A stretch of 64,000 nt of DNA from Gordonia mangrovi (GTDB lineage Bacteria; Actinomycetota; Actinomycetes; Mycobacteriales; Mycobacteriaceae), in contig NZ_CP102850.1 of the NCBI RefSeq assembly GCF_024734075.1, positions 868,001-932,000 on the forward strand. Reading direction: 5' to 3'. Each line of letters starts with the position of its first letter. The first letter of the stretch is position 1. Both the position numbers and the translations under genes were made by a program. The notes below the pieces were generated by a model that made no database searches, was not told the origin of the DNA, and worked only from the letters and a program-made list of their open reading frames with translations. Positions 14,292-22,575 of the stretch are shown here, in pieces.

Positions 14292-15622
14292 CAGTTCTCA
14301 CCGGCCTCGGGACGGGCGGCCGAGGGCCGTGTGACCGCAGGTCCGGTCGGCGGCGCGGACTCCGCACCCGACTCCAGTTGCGGGTCGGGGTTGCCCGGCG
14401 TGGTGCCCGGCGCCGGATAGCGCTGCAGCTTGTCGTTGCTCATGATGCCGAACGGCAGCACCGGCAGCAGCGGCTCGAGCACACCGTCGGTGATCTGCCG
14501 GCCGATCTCCTCGCACTGACTGATGATCGGGGCGAGGGTGGTGCTGAACTGTTCGGCGGCCGGATTGCCGTCGAGCAGCTTGCCGAGGTCGAGCAGGCGA
14601 CACTGCGCACCGATCAGGTCCTGCAGGTCCGGGATGGTCAGCCGCATCGCCAGGGTGCCCGATTCGGCGTCGTAGGCGTTGATCAGGTTGTTGATGGTGA
14701 CCGGCAGGACGGTCAGGATCTCCTTGAGGTGGTCTTTGGTGTCGAGCAGCGCCTGCGTGGTGGGCTGCAGGTCCCGGACCGTGTCGCCGAGCAGTTCCCG
14801 GTTGTCCTGGACGAACGTCGCGACGTCGCCGAGGGCCACCGAGAGTTTGTTCAGCGACGCCGCCAGCTGGTTGCGCTCGCCGGCGAGGAACTGGTTGAAC
14901 GACGCCATCTGCGTGTTGAACTGGCGGACCTGGGCGTCGTTCTCGCGCAGCGCGCCGACGAACACGTCGAGGTTCTTCACGGTGTCGACGATGTTGCCGC
15001 GCGAGTTGCTCAGCGTCGTCGTCGCCTTGGACAGTTCCTCGATGGCCGAGCCGAGCTTGGCGCCGTTGCCCTCGAGGTTGTCGGCGCCGGTGGCGACCAG
15101 GTCGCTGACCGCGCCGTCCTTGTTGGCCCCTTCGGGGCCGAGCGCCTCCGACAGCTCCTGCACGCTCGCATAGATCTGGTCCACCTCCACCGGGACCATC
15201 GTCTGGTCGAGTGAGAGCGTGATGTCCTTGGGCGCCTTCTCCCCTCCGCTGTAGGCGGGGGTCAGCTGCACGTAGCGGTCGGCGACCACCGACGGGATGA
15301 TCTGCACGGCCCGCACATCGGCCGGCAGGTCGATGCCGCGGTTGACGGTCATCGTCACCTCGACCGTGTCACCTTGTGGGGTCACCTCGTCGACCTTGCC
15401 GACCTCGACACCGAGCACCCGGACGTCGGAGCCGGAGTAGATGCCGACGCTGCGGGCGAAGGTGGCGGTGATCTTGGTGGTCCCGATCATCGAGAACGCC
15501 CACCACAGCACGCCGGCGACGATCAGCGCGACGATGAGCCCGAGGACGAGAACCACGATGTGGCGCGGGGTGAACCAGCGCCCCGGTCCGGCGGTGCCGG
15601 TGAGGTCGGGTGCGGTGCTCAT
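14291..15622 (-). CDS. mceD: MCE family protein MceD
   Basis: 443 residues. About 20 soluble residues precede a signal-anchor helix ([20 protein letters not shown]). The MCE domain carries [19 protein letters not shown] and [14 protein letters not shown] long helical segment follows, and the last 45 residues are rich in Pro, Gly and Ser, as in mycobacterial MceD. The TGATG junction with mceC is a 1-nt overlap, so the two are almost certainly translated in coupled fashion. Confidence 0.93.
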   Translation of the reverse strand: MSTAPDLTGTAGPGRWFTPRHIVVLVLGLIVALIVAGVLWWAFSMIGTTKITATFARSVGIYSGSDVRVLGVEVGKVDEVTPQGDTVEVTMTVNRGIDLPADVRAVQIIPSVVADRYVQLTPAYSGGEKAPKDITLSLDQTMVPVEVDQIYASVQELSEALGPEGANKDGAVSDLVATGADNLEGNGAKLGSAIEELSKATTTLSNSRGNIVDTVKNLDVFVGALRENDAQVRQFNTQMASFNQFLAGERNQLAASLNKLSVALGDVATFVQDNRELLGDTVRDLQPTTQALLDTKDHLKEILTVLPVTINNLINAYDAESGTLAMRLTIPDLQDLIGAQCRLLDLGKLLDGNPAAEQFSTTLAPIISQCEEIGRQITDGVLEPLLPVLPFGIMSNDKLQRYPAPGTTPGNPDPQLESGAESAPPTGPAVTRPSAARPEAGEN

Positions 15623-16794
15623 CAGCCGGCCTCCGTTCCACCGTTGTTCTGCAGTACCTGTTTGTTGGGCGGTCGGGTGGTGTTCTGCTGCGGCAACGCC
15701 GGCGGCAGCAGGTTGGTGACCACCGACTCGAACCAGCGCCCGTTGCCCAGCACGTTCGCGTAGAGCCGGTAGAACGGCGCCATGTAGGTGACGGTGTCGC
15801 GCAGGTTCTGGTTCTGCGCGATCAGCAGCTGGTTGACCTGCTGCAGCGACTCCAGCGCCGGACCGATCTGTTCCTGGTTGTCGGCCACGATGCCCGACAA
15901 CGAATCCGACAGCACGGTCGTCGTGGACAGCAGCCGCGAGATCGCCTGTTGCCGGTTGTTGAGTTCGTCGAGCAGCTGGCCGGCTCCGGCGATCAGCCGC
16001 ACGAATTCCTCGTTGCGGTCGGCGAGGATCTGCGACGTCGACTTCGTCGCCTCGAGCAGTCGCTGCACCTCTTGGTCGCGGCTGGCGATGGTCTGCGACA
16101 GCCGCGTCAGACCGTCCAGCGACGGCCCGATGTCGCCGGCGGTGCCGGAGAACGCGTCACTCAGCGATTTCATCGAGGTCGCGAGCTGGTCGGTGTCGAG
16201 CTCCTCGATCTGATCGGCGGCGTCGGAGAACGCTTCCACCACGTCGTAGGGCGCGACCGTGTCGGTCAGCGCGACGTCGGGGTCGGCCGGCTCGGTGCCC
16301 TGCGGGTTCAGCGCCAGATACTTCTGACCGAGGATGGTCTTGATCTGGATCGAGGCCTGCGTTTGGTTGCCGATCCAGGTGTTGGTGACCCGGAAATCGA
16401 CGTCCACGTGATCGCCGGCCAGCGAGACACCGTCGACCTCGCCCACCTTGACGCCGGCCACGCGCACCTCCGCGCCGGGCTTGAGGCCGGCGGCCTCGGA
16501 GAACTGGGCGGTGTAGCGGGCGGCCGCGCCGATCAGCGGCAGCGAGTTCAGGAAGAACGCCGACACCGCGGTCATCAGCAGGATCAGGATGCCGATCGCG
16601 CCGATGCTGACCGGGCTGCGTCGACCGCCGAAACGACGGTGCGGATGCACATTCTCCTGCGGCTCGGCATCGGACTGCTGGTCGGCGTGTGCGGCGGCCC
16701 GGACGTCCTCGGTGGAGAAGCGTTCGGTCTGCGCGTCATCCCCGTATCCACGGTTGTCACCGCCCGGCTGCTGCCGGTCTTGTTCGTCAGCCAC
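15622..16794 (-). CDS. mceC: MCE family protein MceC with a long hydrophilic N-terminus
   Basis: 390 residues from a GTG 3 nt after the mceB stop. Residues 1-58 are very hydrophilic (Asp, Gln, Glu, His, Arg) and precede the anchor helix [20 protein letters not shown]; that is longer than the few residues usual before the helix in Mce proteins. The MCE domain follows ([33 protein letters not shown]) and then a helical body. No alternative start codon between the GTG and the helix has better context, so the extension appears real. Its role, perhaps contact with the cytoplasmic ATPase, is speculation. Confidence 0.9.
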   Translation of the reverse strand: MADEQDRQQPGGDNRGYGDDAQTERFSTEDVRAAAHADQQSDAEPQENVHPHRRFGGRRSPVSIGAIGILILLMTAVSAFFLNSLPLIGAAARYTAQFSEAAGLKPGAEVRVAGVKVGEVDGVSLAGDHVDVDFRVTNTWIGNQTQASIQIKTILGQKYLALNPQGTEPADPDVALTDTVAPYDVVEAFSDAADQIEELDTDQLATSMKSLSDAFSGTAGDIGPSLDGLTRLSQTIASRDQEVQRLLEATKSTSQILADRNEEFVRLIAGAGQLLDELNNRQQAISRLLSTTTVLSDSLSGIVADNQEQIGPALESLQQVNQLLIAQNQNLRDTVTYMAPFYRLYANVLGNGRWFESVVTNLLPPALPQQNTTRPPNKQVLQNNGGTEAG

Positions 16795-16797
16795 AGG

Positions 16798-17877
16798 TCA
16801 TCCCCCCGGCCTCTCGTCTTTCCAGCAGCGGGTGGCCGCGCTGGTGTAGAGCACGTGATTGATGTCGGGCAGCGGGATCAGCGGCTGGGTGAGCAGCGTC
16901 GACTTCCCGTTGCCCGCCACCACGTCGATGCCGCACAGATAGAACTGGAACCACGAGCCGAAGCTGGCCGCACGACCGATCTTCTGCAGCTTCACCGGCA
17001 GGTTCGTCAAGATCTCTGCGACATCCTCGTCACGGGCGTTGATCTGATCGGCCAGCGACTTCAGTCCCGCGATGTCCCCCTGGATCGCCGGACGGGTGGG
17101 CTGCAGGATCGACGCGGTCACCGCGGTCAGGTTCGACACCGAAGTGATCGCCGATCCCACCGATCCGCGTTGCGCGGCCAGGCCGGTCACCAATTGCTCG
17201 GTGTTGTCGAGCAGCGCGGTGAACTGGTCCTCGTTGCGGTTCACGGTGTCGAGCACGGTGGTGAGGTTGGTGATCAGCTCGCCGATGACCCGGTCCTTGT
17301 CGGCCACCGCGTTGGTCAGCTGCGAGGTGCTGCTGATGAGCTGGGAGATGGTGCCGCTCTCCCCCTGGAACACCTTGATGATCTGGTCGGAGAGCGTGTT
17401 GACGTCGGCCGCCGACAGTTCCCGGAACAGCGGCTTGAAACCGTTGAACAGCTCGGTCAGGTTCACGGCCGGATGGGTGTTCTCGGCACCGTCGACGCCG
17501 AAGGTGTAGCCGGTGTCGACGGTCTTGTTCGGGTCGCCGGCCCCCTTCTCCAACGCGAGATAGCGCAGCCCGGTGAGGTTGCGGTAGCGGATGTAGATCT
17601 GGGTGCCCTCGGGCAGCTGGTCGCGGTCCACGTTGAACTCGACCATCGCCTTGTTGCGCTCGTAGACCTCCACCGAGGTGACCTGGCCGACGCGGACACC
17701 GGCGATGCGCACGTCGTCGCCGGGGTTGAGCATCGCGGCGTCGGAGAACACCGCCTTGTAGTCGCTGTCGCCGTCGCCGCCGGCATTGGCGATGGTCAGC
17801 GCCAGCAGGCTGGTGGCGATGACCGTGACCACGCCGAAGGTGATCAGCTTGATCAGCGGTCCGGTGATGGATTTCAT
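16798..17877 (-). CDS. mceB: MCE family protein MceB
   Basis: 359 residues. The start is ATG 17877, chosen because it gives a 4-nt ATGA overlap with the mceA stop and begins MKSITGPLIKLITFGVVTVI, leading straight into the anchor helix. The longer open frame upstream adds a His/Arg-rich segment with no homology. MCE domain: LNPGDDVRIAGVRVGQVTSV and YRNLTGLRYLALEKG. The C-terminal part contains Cys residues (FYLCGIDVV, AATRCWKDE) typical of MceB. Sits second of the six mce genes. Confidence 0.92.
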   Translation of the reverse strand: MKSITGPLIKLITFGVVTVIATSLLALTIANAGGDGDSDYKAVFSDAAMLNPGDDVRIAGVRVGQVTSVEVYERNKAMVEFNVDRDQLPEGTQIYIRYRNLTGLRYLALEKGAGDPNKTVDTGYTFGVDGAENTHPAVNLTELFNGFKPLFRELSAADVNTLSDQIIKVFQGESGTISQLISSTSQLTNAVADKDRVIGELITNLTTVLDTVNRNEDQFTALLDNTEQLVTGLAAQRGSVGSAITSVSNLTAVTASILQPTRPAIQGDIAGLKSLADQINARDEDVAEILTNLPVKLQKIGRAASFGSWFQFYLCGIDVVAGNGKSTLLTQPLIPLPDINHVLYTSAATRCWKDERPGG

Positions 17878-19208
17878 CGGATGGTGACCTGCGCTCCCTG
17901 AAGCGACGTTCCGCCGATCGTGGTGACCCACAGTGGGACCTGCTCGGGATCGGTGCCGTTGGCGCCGCCGTAGATGACCTTCAACTGCTTCACATAGTCG
18001 GGATCGTCGAACGGATTGGCCGCGATACGGCCGACCGGCGTGGCCGAGAACTGCGGTTGCGGCAGGGTCGCCACGTCGCGCGGGCCGGCGTTACGCGACG
18101 GCGGCTGATAGGAGCCGTCGGCCAGGCCGCCGCCCGGGTACTGCGGGAACGGCCGGCCGTCGGTGGCCGGTTCGTAGCAGACCGCGGGCGGGTCGGTGTC
18201 GAGCAGCCGCGGTTCGTCCTGGTTGGGCAGATACCGCCCGCGCGGGTTGACGAACTGCAGGTTCACCCGCACGCCCGGGTTGTCGGTGCCCTCGCCGACG
18301 ATCTTGCGGGACTCCGGGATCAGGCCGGCGAAGTTGCGGAACGTGCACACGAAGGTCGGCGACTGCTTGGCCAGACCCACCAGGAACGGCTCGGAGTCGA
18401 CGGCGAGGTCGATCAGGTCGGTGCGGTTCTGCCGCAGGAACGCCGTGGTGTCGGTGGCGGCGACGCCGACGGTGGCGATCAGGGTGCGCAGATCGCCCTG
18501 CCGTTCCACGATGGTCGCGTTGGTGGTGCGGAAGTTGTCGAGGGCGTCGATGACGTCGGGCAGCGCCTCGGAGTAGGTCTGCGAGAAGCTCGACAGTCCG
18601 CGCAGGGTGCTCTGCAGTTCCGGCATGTTGTCGTTGAACCGCCGGAAGATGGTGTCGAGTTCGTCGAAGGTGACGCCGAGCTGCTCGCCGCGGCCGGCCA
18701 GCGCCTGCGACAGCGAGGTCAGCGTGACGTTGAGGTCCTGCGGCGGGATGGCGTCGAGTACCGGCAGCAGATCGTCGAACAGTTCCTGTAGTTCCTTGGC
18801 GTTGCCGCTCTCATCGGTGTAGATGGTGTCGCCGGAGGCCAGGGTTTGCGCCGACGCGTCGTCGGTGGGTACCTGCAGATCCACATAGCGTTCGCCGAAC
18901 AACGTCTTCGGCAGGATGCGCGCGGTGGTGTTCGCCGGCAGTTGCGCGGCCATGTCCGGGTCGAGGCCCAGGGTCACCGCCACCTCGTCGTCGTCGGTCG
19001 GTTCCACGTCGCGGACCTCGCCGACGAGCACCCCACGCGCCTTGACATCGGCATTCGCCGGCAACGCGTTGCCGGTCGAGTCGGTTCTCAGGGTCACATT
19101 GGTGAAGGTCGTGAAGCCGTCGTTGAACTTGGTGATGGTGACGACGAAGAACATGGCGACCACCAGGAAGAACACCAGCCCGAGCAGCCGGCGACGCAGC
19201 GTCGACAT
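17874..19208 (-). CDS. mceA: MCE family protein MceA
   Basis: 444 residues. Signal-anchor helix at residues 8-28 (LLGLVFFLVVAMFFVVTITK), MCE domain at about 38-115 (ADVKARGVLVGEVRDVEP, ILPKTLFGERYVDLQVP), a helical middle, and a C-terminal region with conserved Cys residues (PTFVCTFRN, PPAVCYEPA) and Pro-rich tail. It begins 3 nt after the yrbEB stop, the standard place for mceA. By family it forms part of the periplasmic lipid-transfer channel. Confidence 0.93.
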   Translation of the reverse strand: MSTLRRRLLGLVFFLVVAMFFVVTITKFNDGFTTFTNVTLRTDSTGNALPANADVKARGVLVGEVRDVEPTDDDEVAVTLGLDPDMAAQLPANTTARILPKTLFGERYVDLQVPTDDASAQTLASGDTIYTDESGNAKELQELFDDLLPVLDAIPPQDLNVTLTSLSQALAGRGEQLGVTFDELDTIFRRFNDNMPELQSTLRGLSSFSQTYSEALPDVIDALDNFRTTNATIVERQGDLRTLIATVGVAATDTTAFLRQNRTDLIDLAVDSEPFLVGLAKQSPTFVCTFRNFAGLIPESRKIVGEGTDNPGVRVNLQFVNPRGRYLPNQDEPRLLDTDPPAVCYEPATDGRPFPQYPGGGLADGSYQPPSRNAGPRDVATLPQPQFSATPVGRIAANPFDDPDYVKQLKVIYGGANGTDPEQVPLWVTTIGGTSLQGAQVTIR

Positions 19209-19211
19209 CGA

Positions 19212-20093
19212 TCAGCCTCCCACTCGCACCGTCGTGGTGGTGCCCCAGATGGCCAGACCGAGGAAGAAGTCGAGGATCGCGATGAGCACCAGTGCGGCTC
19301 GCACCGCGTGACCGACGGCCACACCGACGCCGGCCGGTCCGCCGGTCGCGTAGTAGCCGTAGTAGCAGTGCACCAGGATGATCACGAAGGCGAACACCAG
19401 CACCTTGCCGAAGGACCACAACACGTCGGCCGGTGGCAGGAACAGGTTGAAGTAGTGGTCGTAGGAGCCGCCGGACTGGCCCTGGAACACCGTGGTGATG
19501 GTTCGCGACGCCAGATAGGCCGACAACAGACCGAGTACGTACAGCGGGATGACCGCGACGAAACCGGCGATGACACGGGTGGAGACCAGGAACGGGATCG
19601 ACGGCACCGCCATGGATTCCAGCGCGTCGATCTCCTCGGAGATGCGCATGGCACCGAGCTGGGCGGTGAAACCGCAGCCGACCGTCGCCGAGAGCGCGAG
19701 CCCCGCCACCAACGGCGCCACCTCACGGGTGTTCACATACGCCGACAGGAAGCCGGTCAGCGCCTGCGAACCCAACTGGTCGAGTGCGGCATAACCCTGC
19801 AGACCCACGACCACACCGGTGAAGCCCGACATCAGCACCATCACACCGACGGTGCCGCCGATGACGGCGAGACCGCCGGAGCCGAACGCCACCTCGGCGA
19901 GCAACCGCAGCACCTCGCGGGTGTAGTGCACCAGCGTCCGCGGAATCCAGGCCAGCGTGCGGCCGTAGAACGACATCTGCTCGCCCGCACCGTCGAGGAC
20001 CTTCAGCGGTTTGCCCAGCTGCTTGCGGGCCTCGTACCGGTAGTACTCGGGACGAGACTTCGCGATCGTCACGCCGCCACCATCTGCAGCCAC
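19212..20093 (-). CDS. yrbEB: YrbEB / MlaE-family permease of the Mce importer
   Basis: 293 residues from GTG 20093, chosen because GGGAGG lies 6 nt upstream and it sits 2 nt after the yrbEA stop; the open frame extends much further but only as an out-of-frame shadow of yrbEA. Five to six hydrophobic segments and the MlaE signature EEIDALESMAVPSIPFLV (about residues 135-152), which contacts the ATPase. With YrbEA it should form the inner-membrane permease dimer. Highly overlapping arrangement with its neighbours indicates strict co-expression. Confidence 0.93.
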   Translation of the reverse strand: MAADGGGVTIAKSRPEYYRYEARKQLGKPLKVLDGAGEQMSFYGRTLAWIPRTLVHYTREVLRLLAEVAFGSGGLAVIGGTVGVMVLMSGFTGVVVGLQGYAALDQLGSQALTGFLSAYVNTREVAPLVAGLALSATVGCGFTAQLGAMRISEEIDALESMAVPSIPFLVSTRVIAGFVAVIPLYVLGLLSAYLASRTITTVFQGQSGGSYDHYFNLFLPPADVLWSFGKVLVFAFVIILVHCYYGYYATGGPAGVGVAVGHAVRAALVLIAILDFFLGLAIWGTTTTVRVGG

Positions 20094-20095
20094 CC

Positions 20096-20902
20096 CTAGC
20101 CTCCCTTCGGCGGAACGATCTGCAGATAGACCGCAGTGATGATCAGGTTGGCCAGGAAGAGCAGCAAGAACGTGATGACCACGCTCTGGTTCACCGCGTC
20201 GCCGACGCCCTTGGGGCCGCCCTTGGGGTTGAGGCCCTTGTAGGCGGCCACGACACCGGCGAGCACACCGAAGATCGCGGCCTTGAAGGTGGAGATGTAG
20301 AGGTCGGGCAGCTGCGCCAGCGCGCCGAACGACGCCAGGTACGCACCAGGGGTGCCGCCCTGGACGACGACATTGAAGAAGTAGCCGCCACCGATGCCGA
20401 CCACGGCGACCAACCCGTTGAGCAGCATCGCCACCAGCACCATCGCGAGCACCCGCGGCACCACGAGGCGCTGGATGGGGTTGATGCCGAGCACTTCCAT
20501 CGCGTCGATCTCCTCGCGGATCGTGCGCGAACCCAGGTCGGCGGCCACCGCAGAGCCGGCGGCGCCGGCGATCAGCAACGACGTCACCAGCGGCGATCCC
20601 TGCTGGATCACCACCAGCACGCTGGCGGCACCGGTGTAGGACTCGGCACCGAGCTGCTTGATCAGCGAGCCGGTCTGCAGGGAGACGATGGCGCCGAACG
20701 GGATCGCGATCAGCGCGGTCGGCAGAATCGTGACACTCGCGATGAACCAGGCCTGCTGGATGAACTCCCGCCACTGAAACGGGCGCACGAACGACTGACG
20801 CGCGACATCGACGAAGAGCTGCACGATGTTGCCGGTCTGGGCGAGAGCGCCCGTTCCGGCCTGAGCTATCCGATCAACGCCACGCGTGGTGGCACTGCTC
20901 AT
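20096..20902 (-). CDS. yrbEA: YrbEA / MlaE-family permease of the Mce importer
   Basis: 268 residues from ATG 20902, 2 nt after the mkl stop, with AAGG just upstream; the frame stays open further but without homology. MlaE signature REEIDAMEVLGINPIQRLVV and several membrane helices (ILPTALIAIPFGAIVSLQTG, VLAMVLVAMLLNGLVAVVGI). First permease of the operon and partner of YrbEB. Location is the cytoplasmic membrane. Confidence 0.94.
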   Translation of the reverse strand: MSSATTRGVDRIAQAGTGALAQTGNIVQLFVDVARQSFVRPFQWREFIQQAWFIASVTILPTALIAIPFGAIVSLQTGSLIKQLGAESYTGAASVLVVIQQGSPLVTSLLIAGAAGSAVAADLGSRTIREEIDAMEVLGINPIQRLVVPRVLAMVLVAMLLNGLVAVVGIGGGYFFNVVVQGGTPGAYLASFGALAQLPDLYISTFKAAIFGVLAGVVAAYKGLNPKGGPKGVGDAVNQSVVITFLLLFLANLIITAVYLQIVPPKGG

Positions 20903-20904
20903 CC

Positions 20905-22110
20905 TTAGTGACTCCGACCGTCGGTGGGCTGCTGGTGGCGGCCGGTGTCGATGGGCTGGGTAGTGGTGGAGTCCGCCGCGGGCGGGGTGGCCCAACTCTG
21001 CGTCGGCGCATCGCTACCCGGGTAATCATCGCCCCCGGCAGAGGTCCATTCCCCCGACCCCTGGCCCGCTCCGACAGCGACGGTCTGCTGCTCGTCGACG
21101 TGGGCGGCCATCTCGTCGCGCATGCGGTCCTCTTCGGCCATGCTGCGACGGATCGCGTCCTGCGCATTCGGCGGCAGGTCGGGCAGCATGTTGTGCACGC
21201 GCTCCCGATGCCGTTTGATGGCCTTGCGCTCGGGCATCCCCGGGTTGGGCTGCACCTGCGGGATGATCTCGGAGAAGTCGTCCTTGGTGCCGCCACCGCC
21301 GATGCCGGCGGCCTGCATGGCCTCTTCCTGCTTCTGTACGGCCTCGTCCTTCTCCTCGGACATGCCGATGGGACCGAAGCGGTCGCCGGAGAGGAACTGC
21401 TTGACCACCGGCTGTTCGGAGGTCAGCAGCTGCTCACGCGGACCGAACATGACCAGTTCCTTACGGAACAACATGCCGATGTTGTCCGGGATGGTGCGGG
21501 CGATGTTGATGTTGTGCGTCACGATCAGGATCGTGGCGTCGATCTGTGCGTTGATGTCGATCAGCAACTGGCTGATGTAGGCAGTACGGACCGGGTCGAG
21601 GCCCGAGTCGGGCTCGTCGCACAGGATGATCTGCGGGTCCAGCACCAGCGCGCGCGCCAGGCCGGCGCGCTTGCGCATACCGCCGGAGATCTCACCGGGC
21701 AGTTTGTCCTCGGCACCGGCCAGACCGACCAGGTCGATCTTCTCCATCACGATGTCGCGGACTTCGTCTTCCTTCTTCTTCGTGTGCTCACGAAGAGGGA
21801 AGGCGATGTTGTCGTACAGGCTCATCGAGCCGAACAACGCACCGTCCTGGAACAGCACGCCGAAGAGTTTGCGGATCTCGTAGAGTTCCTTGGCCGAACA
21901 CTGGGTGATGTCGGTGCCGTCGATGATCACCGAGCCCTGTTCCGGATGCAGCAGACCGATCAGGGTCTTCAGGAACACCGACTTACCGGTACCCGACGGT
22001 CCGAGCAGCGCAGAGACCTCACCGGCAGGCAACGTCATCGTCACGTCACGCCAAATATTCTGCGACCCGAACGACTTGGTGAGCCCCTCGACACTGACCT
22101 CTACACCCAC
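20905..22110 (-). CDS. mkl: Mce importer ATP-binding protein Mkl/MceG
   Basis: 401 residues from GTG 22110, preferred because GGGAGG lies 5 nt upstream and translation gives VGVEVSVEGLTKSFG, the usual ABC start; the frame remains open upstream to 22236. Walker A GPSGTGKS (37-44), signature SGGMRKRAGLARAL, Walker B ILCDEPDSGLDP, switch His in VTHNINIART. After the ABC domain (to about 255) comes a MceG-type tail with MSEEKDEA and PGMPERKA, ending in a hydrophilic Gln/Thr/Asp-rich stretch longer than in mycobacteria. It energises YrbE/Mce transport. In M. tuberculosis this ATPase gene is unlinked to any mce operon; here it heads one. Confidence 0.94.
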   Translation of the reverse strand: MGVEVSVEGLTKSFGSQNIWRDVTMTLPAGEVSALLGPSGTGKSVFLKTLIGLLHPEQGSVIIDGTDITQCSAKELYEIRKLFGVLFQDGALFGSMSLYDNIAFPLREHTKKKEDEVRDIVMEKIDLVGLAGAEDKLPGEISGGMRKRAGLARALVLDPQIILCDEPDSGLDPVRTAYISQLLIDINAQIDATILIVTHNINIARTIPDNIGMLFRKELVMFGPREQLLTSEQPVVKQFLSGDRFGPIGMSEEKDEAVQKQEEAMQAAGIGGGGTKDDFSEIIPQVQPNPGMPERKAIKRHRERVHNMLPDLPPNAQDAIRRSMAEEDRMRDEMAAHVDEQQTVAVGAGQGSGEWTSAGGDDYPGSDAPTQSWATPPAADSTTTQPIDTGRHQQPTDGRSH

Positions 22111-22191
22111 GGCATCCTCCCAGACATTCGCTGCCCCCTCGCTGCGATCGGTGTGACCACACACGTACCGGCGACATTTGTGGTTGGGGTC

Positions 22192-22197
22192 ACTGTA
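22192..22197 (-). promoter_or_regulatory. Candidate -10 of the mkl-yrbE-mce operon
   Basis: TACAGT on the minus strand, about 80 nt before GTG 22110. Read as codons in the mkl frame it encodes the YS of VRYSD, resembling the annotated N-terminus of the M. tuberculosis homologue as I remember it (MRYSD). A conserved promoter would explain that similarity. No good -35 was found. Confidence 0.35.
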
Positions 22198-22278
22198 GCG
22201 GACGACTCTGCAGCTCACACCCACCTGCGACACCAACTGGGACGCCCGACCGAAATCCCCCGAGGACGATCAAACTCC

Positions 22279-22294
22279 CTTACCCGCCGGTAAG
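22279..22294. promoter_or_regulatory. Operator-like palindrome CTTACC-N4-GGTAAG
   Basis: Perfect 6-bp arms around CGCC, in the 465-nt divergent gap 22111-22575 between mkl and the monooxygenase gene. The arrangement resembles TetR-family operators. It lies about 85 nt upstream of the proposed mkl -10 and 280 nt upstream of the monooxygenase. The remaining gap is GC-rich, with only the palindrome at 22477 otherwise notable. Confidence 0.4.
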
Positions 22295-22476
22295 TTGGCT
22301 CGCTCGCTGAGCGTAGTCGAAACCACCCGATTGGCAAAGTGCGCCACCGATCACTCCGAGGGACCGCGGGGTGCGCCGCGGCCCCACCACGCACGGTCCA
22401 TCCACCTCGCCGAGGCCGGCGCTCGTCGGACCAGCATGGGCCCGCCGGACCGGCCCGGCGGACGACGGTGTTGCGT

Positions 22477-22490
22477 ATGATCATTATCAT
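22477..22490. promoter_or_regulatory. AT-rich palindrome upstream of the monooxygenase gene
   Basis: ATGATCATTATCAT, an imperfect palindrome continued by TTATGGTGAT, stands out as AT-rich in a very GC-rich gap 86 nt before the ATG. It may be a -10 region or a binding site; the half-sites look faintly like Fur/Zur-type boxes, but I would not assign a regulator. Confidence 0.35.
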
Positions 22491-22575
22491 GGTTATGGTG
22501 ATTTGAGTCACTTGCTCCCCCGCTCGTGCCCCACCCCACAAAGTCCGCGCTGACGTCGATCGAGAGGAAACACCC

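Noticed and set aside
15610..17901. Long plus-strand frame of 763 codons opposite mceB/mceC
   Set aside because: Antisense shadow of GC-rich coding DNA; low-complexity Val/Arg/Gly/Asp composition and no homology.
19212..20774. 520-codon frame including YrbEB
   Set aside because: The first 227 codons are an out-of-frame shadow of yrbEA; GTG 20093 with GGGAGG is the true start.
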